Below are positions 24,894 to 32,624 of a stretch of DNA of 64,000 bases, in pieces. Numbering within the stretch: the first letter of the stretch is position 1; every line of letters begins with the position of its first letter. A model generated the notes under the pieces. That model was not told the origin of the DNA and made no database searches. It saw nothing but the letters and a program-made list of their open reading frames with translations. The DNA is from Sphingomonas sp. (lineage in GTDB: Bacteria > Pseudomonadota > Alphaproteobacteria > Sphingomonadales > Sphingomonadaceae), in the NCBI RefSeq assembly GCF_003248515.1, contig NZ_QFOB01000010.1, forward strand, positions 141,677 through 205,676, written 5' to 3'. The position numbers and the translations under genes are program-made.

Positions 24894-26495
24894 CTACATC
24901 CTGAACACGCCGAACTGCGCCCGCTCGGGGACGGGCGCGTTCAGCGTCGCGGCGAAGGCCAGCCCCAGCACGTCGCGGGTCTGCGCGGGGTCGATGATGC
25001 CGTCATCCCACAAGCGCGCCGTCGCGTAATAAGGATTGCCCTCATCCTCGAAACGTTGCCGGATCGGCGCCTTGAACGCCTCTGCTTCCTCCGGCGACCA
25101 TTTCGCGGCGTCGCGATGTACGGTCGCGAGCACCGAGGCCGCCTGCTCGCCCCCCATCACGCTGATGCGGCTGTTCGGCCAGGTGAACAGGAAGCGCGGC
25201 TGGTAGGCCCGCCCGCACATGCCATAATTGCCGGCGCCGAAGCTGCCACCGATCAGCACCGTGATCTTGGGCACGCTGGCGGTGGCGACCGCCGTCACCA
25301 GCTTAGCGCCATTCCTGGCGATGCCCTCCGCCTCATATCTGCCGCCCACCATGAAGCCGGAAATGTTCTGGAGGAACAGCAGCGGGATACGCCGCTGGCA
25401 GGCCAGTTCGATGAAATGCGCGCCCTTCAGTGCACTCTCCGAAAACAGCACGCCATTGTTGGCGAGGATCGCCACCGGCATGCCCCAGATATGGGCGAAC
25501 CCGCAGACCAAAGTGGTGCCATACAGCGCCTTGAATTCGTGGAATTCGGAGCCGTCGACGATCCGCGCGATGACTTCGCGCACGTCATAAGGCGCGCGCA
25601 CGTCCTGGGGCACGATGCCGTACAGTTCTTCGGCATCGAACTTCGGCGGCACCGGGTCGCGCAGGTTGAGATCTGGCACGAGATCAGGCTGCAGGGTCGA
25701 GACGATATCCCGCACGATCGACAGCGCGTGCTCGTCATTCTCGGCGACATGATCGACCACGCCGGATCTGCGCCCATGCGTTTCGGCACCGCCCAGTTCC
25801 TCGGCCGAAATGACCTCGCCCGTCGCCGCCTTCACGAGTGGCGGGCCGGCGAGGAAGATCGTGCCCTGGTTGCGCACGATTACCGTTTCGTCCGACATGG
25901 CCGGCACATAGGCGCCGCCCGCCGTGCAGCTTCCCATCACGCACGCAATCTGGGGAATGCCCTGTGCCGACATCTGCGCCTGATTGTAGAAGATGCGGCC
26001 GAAATGCTCGCGATCGGGAAAAACCTCGGCCTGATTGGGCAAGTTCGCGCCGCCGCTATCGACGAGGTAAATGCAAGGCAGTCGATTTTCGAGAGCGATC
26101 TCCTGCGCGCGGAGATGCTTCTTCACCGTCATCGGAAAATAGGTGCCACCCTTCACGGTCGCGTCGTTACACCCGATCATCACCTGACGACCGGCGACAC
26201 GCCCGATGCCAGCGATCATGCCAGCCCCCGGCACGTCGTCGCCGTAGAGGCCATTGGCGGCGAGCTGGCCGACTTCCAGAAAGGGCGAGCCCGCATCCAG
26301 CAGCAGTTGCACGCGATCGCGCGGCAGGAGTTTGCCGCGCGCGACATGACGTTCGCGCGCGCCAGCCGTGCCGCCCAGCGCCGCCATCGCAACCTTCGCC
26401 CGAAGCTCTTCGGCCAGTGCGCGATTGCATGCCGCATTCGCGCGAAAGGCATCGCTCCCGGCCGAAAGCGCCGTATCGAGAACGGGCGCGCTCAT
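24894..26495 (-). CDS. mccB: 3-Methylcrotonyl-CoA carboxylase, carboxyltransferase beta subunit
   Basis: 533 residues, the usual MCC-beta length. Crotonase-fold carboxyltransferase halves are evident: GGTAGARERHVARGKLLPRDRVQ region at the N-terminus, IYLVDSGGANLPNQAEVFPD, GSCTAGGAYVPAMSDE, GTIFLAGPPLVKAATGE and AEELGGAETHGRRSGVVDH in the first half, then GSFGAGNYGMCGRAY and RISVMGGEQAASVL in the second. The VDSGGANLPNQ and AYQPRFLFTWPNSRISVMGG blocks are typical of the methylcrotonyl enzyme. It overlaps the isovaleryl-CoA dehydrogenase stop by 4 bp and precedes mccA. Confidence 0.92.
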   Translation of the reverse strand: MSAPVLDTALSAGSDAFRANAACNRALAEELRAKVAMAALGGTAGARERHVARGKLLPRDRVQLLLDAGSPFLEVGQLAANGLYGDDVPGAGMIAGIGRVAGRQVMIGCNDATVKGGTYFPMTVKKHLRAQEIALENRLPCIYLVDSGGANLPNQAEVFPDREHFGRIFYNQAQMSAQGIPQIACVMGSCTAGGAYVPAMSDETVIVRNQGTIFLAGPPLVKAATGEVISAEELGGAETHGRRSGVVDHVAENDEHALSIVRDIVSTLQPDLVPDLNLRDPVPPKFDAEELYGIVPQDVRAPYDVREVIARIVDGSEFHEFKALYGTTLVCGFAHIWGMPVAILANNGVLFSESALKGAHFIELACQRRIPLLFLQNISGFMVGGRYEAEGIARNGAKLVTAVATASVPKITVLIGGSFGAGNYGMCGRAYQPRFLFTWPNSRISVMGGEQAASVLATVHRDAAKWSPEEAEAFKAPIRQRFEDEGNPYYATARLWDDGIIDPAQTRDVLGLAFAATLNAPVPERAQFGVFRM

Positions 26496-27637
26496 GCCCC
26501 GATCAGTTCCCGCCCGATCAGCATCCGGCGAATCTCGTTGGTGCCGGCGCCGATATCAAGCAGCTTGGCGTCGCGCATGTAGCGCTCCACCGGCCAGTCC
26601 TTCGTATAGCCCGCCCCGCCCAGTGCCTGGACGGCCTCCAGCGAGACCTTCATCGCATTCTCGCTGGCCAGGAGGATCGCGCCCGCCGCATCGAAGCGCG
26701 TCGTCCGCCCCGCATCGCAGGCCCGCGCCACGGCATAGACATAGGCCCGCGCCGAATTGAGCGCGACATACATGTCGGCGATCTTCGCCTGCATCAGCTG
26801 GAAGGCGCCGATCGGCTTGCCGAATTGCCTGCGCTCGCGAACATAGGGCAGCACCACGTCCATGCAGGCCTGCATGATGCCGATCTGGATCGCCGAAAGC
26901 ACCGCGCGCTCATAATCGAGCCCAGACATCAGCACCGCGACGCCTCCGTTCAGCGGGCCCATGATATTCTCTTCGGGCACCTCGCAATCGTCGAACACCA
27001 GTTCGGCCGTGGGGGATCCGCGCATGCCCATCTTGTCGATCTTCTGGCCGATCGAGAAACCCTTGCATCCCCTCTCGATCAGGAAGGCGGTGATGCCCTT
27101 TGCCCCCTCCCCCGTCTTCGCATAGACGACCAGCGTGTCGGCATAGGGCGCGTTGGTGATCCAGAATTTCGTGCCGTTCAGAACGTAGCGATCGCCCCTT
27201 TTCTCGGCCCGGAGCTTCATCGATACGACATCCGAGCCGGCGCCCGCTTCCGACATGGCGAGGCTGCCGACATGCTCGCCCGAAATCAGCTTCGGCAGAT
27301 AGCGGGCCTTCTGCTCCGCGCTCGCCCAGCGCCGGATCTGGTTCACGCACAGATTGGAATGGGCGCCATAGCTCAGCCCGATCGAGGCCGAGGCGCGCGC
27401 CACTTCCTCCTGCGCCACGACATGTTCCAGATAGCCGAGGCCGAGCCCGCCATATTCCTCCTCGACGGTGATGCCGTGCAGGCCGAGCGCCCCCATTTCG
27501 GGCCACAATTCGCGCGGGAACCAGTCCTTTTCGTCGATCTCGCGCGCAAGCGGTGCGATCCGGTCGGCGGCGAAGCGCGCCGTGGTGGTGCGGATCAGAT
27601 CCGCATTTTCGCCGAGGGCGAAATCAAAGTCCGTCAC
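26492..27637 (-). CDS. ivd: Isovaleryl-CoA dehydrogenase
   Basis: 381 residues, an acyl-CoA dehydrogenase with the three-domain order. AMSEAGAGSDVVSMKLRAEK binds FAD/substrate, YVLNGTKFWITNAPYADTLVVYAKT is conserved, and the catalytic Glu is in SGLDYERAVLSA, the position specific to isovaleryl-CoA dehydrogenases (most relatives have the base near the C-terminus). The end is LLDIGAGTNEIRRMLIGREL. It converts isovaleryl-CoA to 3-methylcrotonyl-CoA, passing electrons to ETF. It is the first gene of the five-gene unit and diverges from a LysR gene with 127 bp between starts. Confidence 0.93.
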   Translation of the reverse strand: MTDFDFALGENADLIRTTTARFAADRIAPLAREIDEKDWFPRELWPEMGALGLHGITVEEEYGGLGLGYLEHVVAQEEVARASASIGLSYGAHSNLCVNQIRRWASAEQKARYLPKLISGEHVGSLAMSEAGAGSDVVSMKLRAEKRGDRYVLNGTKFWITNAPYADTLVVYAKTGEGAKGITAFLIERGCKGFSIGQKIDKMGMRGSPTAELVFDDCEVPEENIMGPLNGGVAVLMSGLDYERAVLSAIQIGIMQACMDVVLPYVRERRQFGKPIGAFQLMQAKIADMYVALNSARAYVYAVARACDAGRTTRFDAAGAILLASENAMKVSLEAVQALGGAGYTKDWPVERYMRDAKLLDIGAGTNEIRRMLIGRELIGA

Positions 27638-27764
27638 CTGCCCTCTCCCAAGAGCCCTGTCTGTATCCCCCTCCTTCTAGCGCGGCGGGCATCGACAGAA
27701 AAATTGAACTTACCTCAAAGAGTATATTATCAAAATCTATGCACCGATCACGGCGCAGGGACGG

Positions 27765-28652
27765 ATGATGCTCGATCGCTACCTTCTCCGCTACTTCCTC
27801 GCGGTGGTGGATCATGGGAATTTCTCGCGTGCCGCCGCTGCCTGCAACGTCTCCCAGCCGACGCTTTCGGTGGGCATCGCCAAGCTGGAACGAACCCTCG
27901 GCCTTTCGCTGTTCGTCCGTTCCAACCAGCGCGTGGAGTTGACCGAGCCGGGCGCCCGTTTCCTCGTCCATGCGCGCCGCATCGAGCGGGAGTTCAACGC
28001 CGCTCTTCAGGCCATGGGGACGACGACGCGCCTTTCCACCTTCAGGCTCGGCGTGCTCGGCAGTATCCCCGGCAGCCTGATCGCGCAGGGGATTGCCGGC
28101 ACGAAGCCCGGCGACGACCATCGCTTCGAACTGGTTTTCGGTACGGAGCGCGAGCTTGTCGGCCACCTTTCCCGAGGCAGGATCGATGTGGCGTTGACGC
28201 TCGTCGGCCGGGGGTCCCCCCGGTTCCTGGAGCGCCCTGTGATGAGCGAAGGCTATGCGCTGGCGCTGCCGCAGGATCATAGTCTGGCGGGCGAGGAGGA
28301 CATCGCCGCCGAACGGCTCGCGCACGAGGTGATGATCGTCCGCCGGCATTGCGAGGCGCTGTCCGACACGAGCCGTCATTTCACCGAACGCGGCGTCCGT
28401 CCTCATTTCGCGATGCGATCCACAAATGACGAGCGGGTGCTGCAGATGGTGGCCGCCGGCATGGGAATCACCGTCATGCCGCTCTGCTATCGGCATGAGG
28501 GAGTCGTCAGGCCACGTCTCTCGGGCTTCACGCTGAGGCGCGTTCTGGGGTGGGCCGCCGCGCATGACGCGGAACATTTTCTGGACGAGCCGCCTCCCCT
28601 GATCCGCCTGATCGACTCCCTTCTGTCCGGGTTGGGAACGCGAGCGAATTGA
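27765..28652 (+). CDS. LysR-family regulator divergent from the leucine operon
   Basis: 295 residues with a LysR helix-turn-helix (HGNFSRAAAACNVSQPTLSVGIAKLE in family position, residues about 17-42) and an effector-binding domain. Two ATG codons in a row, 27765 and 27768. The divergent position to ivd implies control of the isovalerate/leucine unit, likely with an acyl-CoA or keto-acid signal. The shared intergenic stretch is markedly AT-rich around 27701-27740, with a TTGAAC (27704-27709) and TATTAT (27725-27730) pair as a possible but short-spaced promoter. Confidence 0.87.
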   Translation: MMLDRYLLRYFLAVVDHGNFSRAAAACNVSQPTLSVGIAKLERTLGLSLFVRSNQRVELTEPGARFLVHARRIEREFNAALQAMGTTTRLSTFRLGVLGSIPGSLIAQGIAGTKPGDDHRFELVFGTERELVGHLSRGRIDVALTLVGRGSPRFLERPVMSEGYALALPQDHSLAGEEDIAAERLAHEVMIVRRHCEALSDTSRHFTERGVRPHFAMRSTNDERVLQMVAAGMGITVMPLCYRHEGVVRPRLSGFTLRRVLGWAAAHDAEHFLDEPPPLIRLIDSLLSGLGTRAN

Positions 28653-28685
28653 AGCGGCCGCACGTCGCTTTGCATGGCGGTTGAA

Positions 28686-28712
28686 GGTCCGCCCCGCTTC
28701 TCCGGGCGGACC
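28686..28712 (+). terminator. Hairpin after the LysR gene
   Basis: GGTCCGCCC and GGGCGGACC form a perfect 9-bp stem with a 9-nt loop, 33 bp after the LysR stop. It lacks a following T-run. A second hairpin, TGGCGCG / CGCGCCA with six T in its loop, lies at 28788-28810 in the same 282-bp gap. Confidence 0.5.
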
Positions 28713-28837
28713 GGAAATCCGCCCCTGAACCATCGATGATCGCGCAATCCGCGCCTGTCTTCCGCTCGACAGCGAAGAATTCCCCAATGGCGCGCGCTTT
28801 TTTCGCGCCAAACGGCCCGTCCCGTCCGGGCTTGAAA

Positions 28838-28856
28838 TATCTCCGAAACCGAGATA
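28838..28856. promoter_or_regulatory. Inverted repeat in the TonB receptor leader
   Basis: TATCTC and GAGATA are perfect 6-bp arms around CGAAACC. TTGAAA (28832-28837) lies directly before it and TACTCG follows at the right distance for a weak -10, so this dyad would sit inside a promoter spacer. A different regulator from the one acting at 28881 is possible. Confidence 0.35.
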
Positions 28857-28880
28857 CTCGATCCATAAGACGGGATCACA

Positions 28881-28895
28881 TTTCATTATGTGAGA
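28881..28895. promoter_or_regulatory. Candidate locus operator before the pectin TonB receptor
   Basis: TTTCATTATGTGAGA fits TYYCA-N5-TGRRA exactly and lies 39 bp before the TonB receptor start. It also lies within a longer dyad TCACAT-N6-ATGTGA (28876-28893). Similar sites precede rhaM, the PL22 gene, rhmD and the iclR gene. Confidence 0.5.
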
Positions 28896-28934
28896 TAGTT
28901 CCCGCATTTTTCTGGTTCTAGGGAAGGATGGAAC

Positions 28935-31808
28935 ATGATCGGCACGTCGCGCTCTTGGCAGGGCGAAGCATCGGCCCTCACCGTCGCTGCGGTTCTGTTG
29001 CTGGCGGCTGAGCCGGCATTCGCTCAGGCCGCGCCGACGCAGGCGCCCACCGCCGCACCGGCGGCTGCCGAGGCACCGGCAGGCGATGAAATCGTCGTCA
29101 GCGGCATCCGCCAGAGCCTTGCCAACGCGCTCAACGTGAAGCGCGAATCCGCCCAGGTCCTCGATGCGATTTCGGCCGAGGATATCGGCAAGTTCCCCGA
29201 CAAGAATGTCGGCGAAGCGCTCCAGCGCGTGACCGGCGTGCAGATCACGCGCTCCGGCGGCGAAGGCTCGGGCGTCTCGATCCGTGGCGCCGATCCGGCG
29301 CTGAACCGTGTCGAGGTCAACGGCCAGACCCAGCTTTCCACGGGCGCGGGCACCGCCACCCGCCAGGTGGAGTTTCGCGACATCCCGGCCGAATTCGTCT
29401 CGCGCCTCGAAGTCGTGAAGTCGGCCACGGCGGACATGACGGAAGGCGGCCTCGGCGGCACCGTGCGCATCATCACGCGCCGGCCGTTCGACAATGGCGG
29501 CAAGCCTTTCCTCGCCGGCTCGGGTCAGGTCGTCTATACTGATCTCGCCAAGCGCTGGGATCCGAAGTTCGCGCTGATCGGCAGCAAGACCTTCGCCGAT
29601 AACACGATCGGCGTGCTGCTTTCGGGAACGTACGAAAAGCGCAGCCTCTGGTACGATCAGACACGCACGACCGGCTGGCGCCAGGTGGAGCGCAACCAGC
29701 CCGCGACCGCGCCGAACTGTCTCGTCGGCCGCAACCAGAATGCCTGCGTCGATCTGGATTCGAGCGGTTTCGGCGATTTCTACCCCGATATTCCGCGCTA
29801 CGTCATCAATCGCGAACTGACCGAGCGTTATGCGTTCAACGGCATCGTCGAATGGCGGCCGACCGATACGTTCAAGCTTTATGCCGAAGGCACCTATACC
29901 CGCGGCAAGCAGACGCTGAACTCGCAATTCCTCCAGCTTTCCACCGTGCAGGCCGCGGCCAATGGCGGCATCGATACGGGCGCCACGCAGTTGGGCGACG
30001 ATCAGACGGCCAGCACCGTGACGTTCGTGGATCGCACCACGGTGCGCAACGCCGCCGGCCAGGTCGTCACGCCCGGTTCGCTCGCCGTCACCTATCGCAA
30101 CATCCTCGGCACGATCGACCGGACCAACATCAACAGCCAGCTGGGCAGCGAATGGGAGATCACGGATCGGCTGAAGCTCACCGGCCGGGCGGGCTATGCG
30201 CGTGCGCGCGCCTACAATAACGAGATCGATACCGTCGCTGCCGCGCAGGGCCTTTCCTCGATCACGGTCGATTATTCGGGCAGCGAGCATGCGCCCAACA
30301 TCACGCTGCCGATCGATCCGACGACCACGCAGGGCATCACCCAGTTTCAGGTCTATCGCCGCCCGCGCTACAACACGCAGGTTGAAAAGAACTTCCAGCT
30401 CGATGGCGAATACAAGCCCGAAAGCTGGCTGACCTCGATCAGGTTCGGCGTGCAGAAGCGCGATGTGGATGTGAAGAGCCGCTATTACGACACCACCGTC
30501 ACCTATAACGGCTATGTCGCTTCGACGCCCGGCTTCGGCAACATCACCCGCAGCAATTATTCCACGGGCAGCTCGGTCGCGCAGGTAATCGGCACGGGCA
30601 CGAATGCCGCGATCCTGAACCAGATTCAGGGCATTCTCGCAGGCAATTATGATCTTGGCGATCATGACTTCTTCAACACCGGCAATCTCGGCTTCAACGG
30701 CTATTCGCGCTGGCTGAACCTGGGCATGAAGGTGGCCAATGCGGCCGACGTGCCCGATCCGTTCACCAATCCGGTGCCCTCCGATACCTGGACCGTGACC
30801 GAGAAGAATCTCGCGGCCTACGTCTCGGCCTCGTTCAAGTTCGAGATTGGCGGCGTGGATCTGAGCGGCGTCGCCGGCGGCCGCGTCATCAATACCAAAA
30901 CGGAAAGCCGCGGCTTCACCGTCACGGCGGCGAACGCCACCACCGGGGCGGCCGCTTCGATCACCCCCTTCTCCAGCAAGGGCGAATATACGGAGTTCCT
31001 GCCCAGCCTTAACCTGAAGGCGGAGCTGATCCCCAACAAGCTGCTCGCCCGCGGAACCGCCACCGAAGTGATCGCACGGCCCTCGCCGTCCGATCTGGCG
31101 CCGCGCTTCACGCTCGACACGGTCGGCCTCACCGGATCGCGCGGCAATCCGAACCTGCAGCCTTATCGCGCCAAGCAGTATGATATCGGGCTGGAATGGT
31201 ACATCAGCAAGGTCAACTTCCTGTCGGCCACCTTCTTCCGGAAGGACATCAGCTCGTTCGTCGATCGGACGACGCAGCCCGAAGTGATCGATGGGCAGAC
31301 CTACACCATCTCCCTGCCCGTCAATGGCTCATCCAAGGTGCAGATCAACGGCGTCGAGCTGGGATCGCAATTCGCCTTCGATTTCCTGCCCAGCGTCCTG
31401 AAGAATACCGGCATCACCGCCAACTACACCTATTCGAAGGACAAGGGATATAATCAGAAGGATTATTTCACCGGCGATTCTCTGAGCTTCCCCGGCCTGT
31501 CCCGCCACAGCGTGAACTTTTCGACCTATTATGAGGACAGCAAGCTTTCGCTGCGCGTCTCCTACAACTGGCGCTCGAAATATCTGATCGCGGCGCTGGA
31601 TCGCGGCAACAATCCCGCCGTGGGCGCCGCCTTCGGCCAGTGGGATGGCTCGGCCAGCTACAATATCAACGATCATTTCTCGATCTTCCTGGAAGGCGTG
31701 AACCTGTTCCACGCGCAGAGGACCGAGAATGCGAACAGCATCTATCGCCAGAACATCATCGAAACCTATGGCCGGCGCATCTACGGCGGCATCCGCGCCA
31801 AGCTGTAA
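28935..31808 (+). CDS. TonB-dependent receptor of the pectin locus
   Basis: 957 residues, of the large carbohydrate-associated receptor class common in Caulobacter and Sphingomonas. Signal peptide to about AFA-QAAP; TonB-box region AGDEIVVSGIRQSLANALNVK; plug blocks ISAEDIGKFPDKNVGEALQR, VTGVQITRSGGEGSGVSIRG and SRLEVVKSATADMTEGGLGG, which identify the class. The barrel ends YGGIRAKL. It is followed at 15 bp by the DUF6250 gene and then the PL26-like lyase, so it likely imports rhamnogalacturonan fragments. The 282-bp leader carries two hairpins and two dyads. Confidence 0.93.
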   Translation: MIGTSRSWQGEASALTVAAVLLLAAEPAFAQAAPTQAPTAAPAAAEAPAGDEIVVSGIRQSLANALNVKRESAQVLDAISAEDIGKFPDKNVGEALQRVTGVQITRSGGEGSGVSIRGADPALNRVEVNGQTQLSTGAGTATRQVEFRDIPAEFVSRLEVVKSATADMTEGGLGGTVRIITRRPFDNGGKPFLAGSGQVVYTDLAKRWDPKFALIGSKTFADNTIGVLLSGTYEKRSLWYDQTRTTGWRQVERNQPATAPNCLVGRNQNACVDLDSSGFGDFYPDIPRYVINRELTERYAFNGIVEWRPTDTFKLYAEGTYTRGKQTLNSQFLQLSTVQAAANGGIDTGATQLGDDQTASTVTFVDRTTVRNAAGQVVTPGSLAVTYRNILGTIDRTNINSQLGSEWEITDRLKLTGRAGYARARAYNNEIDTVAAAQGLSSITVDYSGSEHAPNITLPIDPTTTQGITQFQVYRRPRYNTQVEKNFQLDGEYKPESWLTSIRFGVQKRDVDVKSRYYDTTVTYNGYVASTPGFGNITRSNYSTGSSVAQVIGTGTNAAILNQIQGILAGNYDLGDHDFFNTGNLGFNGYSRWLNLGMKVANAADVPDPFTNPVPSDTWTVTEKNLAAYVSASFKFEIGGVDLSGVAGGRVINTKTESRGFTVTAANATTGAAASITPFSSKGEYTEFLPSLNLKAELIPNKLLARGTATEVIARPSPSDLAPRFTLDTVGLTGSRGNPNLQPYRAKQYDIGLEWYISKVNFLSATFFRKDISSFVDRTTQPEVIDGQTYTISLPVNGSSKVQINGVELGSQFAFDFLPSVLKNTGITANYTYSKDKGYNQKDYFTGDSLSFPGLSRHSVNFSTYYEDSKLSLRVSYNWRSKYLIAALDRGNNPAVGAAFGQWDGSASYNINDHFSIFLEGVNLFHAQRTENANSIYRQNIIETYGRRIYGGIRAKL

Positions 31809-31823
31809 GGGCGGATCGGGCTG

Positions 31824-32528
31824 ATGACGCTTCAGGCGGGGTCGTATTTGCGCCTCGTCCCTTCAATCCTCCTGCTGGCCGGAGCCTCGGCTCCGGCTGC
31901 TCTTTCCGCGGAAAGAGTGCCTCTGGCGCTCTCTCACTGGCGCATCGAGGCGGAAGACAACCACGCGAAGGTCGCCCGCAAGGGTGATCTCATCGATATG
32001 GACAGTGCCAGGGGCATCACCCTCTGGTTCGATCGCCCCCTCGCCTCTCCGGTCAGGATCCGGTTCGAGGCGCGCGCCGTGTCCGGCCCGGGACCGAATG
32101 ACAAGGTGAGCGATCTCAACGCCTTCTGGATGGCGACCGAGCCCGACGGCGCCTCCCCGCTCGAACATCCCCGCACGGGCAGGTTCGAGGATTATGATAC
32201 GCTCCGCATGTATTATGTCGGCATAGGCGGCAATCGGAACAGCACCACGCGCCTGCGCCGCTATATCGGCCGTCCCGGTGATCGGCCCCTGCTTCCCGAA
32301 CATGACCGGCAGGACAAGGCCGCGATGCTCGTGCCCGATCGCTGGACCGAAATATCCCTGATCGCGGACGGCGAGCATGTCGCCGTGGAGCGGGACGGGC
32401 AGCCCCTGTTCACGATGATCGACACCTCGCCCTATCGGCGCGGCTGGTTCGGCCTGCGCACCACCTGGAGCCACATTCAGGTGCGCAGGGTGACGATCGA
32501 CCGATCCACGAAAACCCGCTCGCCCTGA
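31824..32528 (+). CDS. DUF6250-type secreted protein of polysaccharide loci
   Basis: 234 residues with a signal peptide ending near ALSAERV. The body is a predicted beta-sandwich: LSHWRIEAEDNHAKVARKGD, GITLWFDRPLASPVRIRFEAR, DLNAFWMATEP, YYVGIGGNRNSTTRLRRY, and the closing GWFGLRTTWSHIQVRRVTI. I recognise the pattern as the DUF6250 family, a concanavalin-like domain that is regularly found beside pectin/rhamnogalacturonan enzymes and may bind or cleave oligosaccharides; no reaction is established to my knowledge. It sits between the TonB receptor and the PL26-like gene in one transcription unit. Confidence 0.75.
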   Translation: MTLQAGSYLRLVPSILLLAGASAPAALSAERVPLALSHWRIEAEDNHAKVARKGDLIDMDSARGITLWFDRPLASPVRIRFEARAVSGPGPNDKVSDLNAFWMATEPDGASPLEHPRTGRFEDYDTLRMYYVGIGGNRNSTTRLRRYIGRPGDRPLLPEHDRQDKAAMLVPDRWTEISLIADGEHVAVERDGQPLFTMIDTSPYRRGWFGLRTTWSHIQVRRVTIDRSTKTRSP

Positions 32529-32572
32529 TCCTGTCGAAAAGCGGTCCTCCCCTTCGGCGACGCAGGGAAGAT

Positions 32573-32601
32573 CGCGCTTCGACGGGCTCGGCACGACACG
32601 G
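32573..32601. repeat. REP-like intergenic element
   Basis: The segment CTTCGACGGGCTCGGCACGA is close to the CTTCGACAAGCTCAGCACGA-type repeat scattered through sphingomonad genomes. It lies in the 96-bp gap before the PL26-like gene. A related sequence in the opposite sense is at 46781-46829. Confidence 0.5.
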
Positions 32602-32624
32602 ACAGACAATCAGAGGATATTGCC

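Noticed and set aside
27624..30665. A 1013-codon open frame on the minus strand opposite the second TonB receptor
   Set aside because: It is antisense to a receptor with clear family motifs, has no recognisable domain, and is the kind of long frame that high GC content produces.
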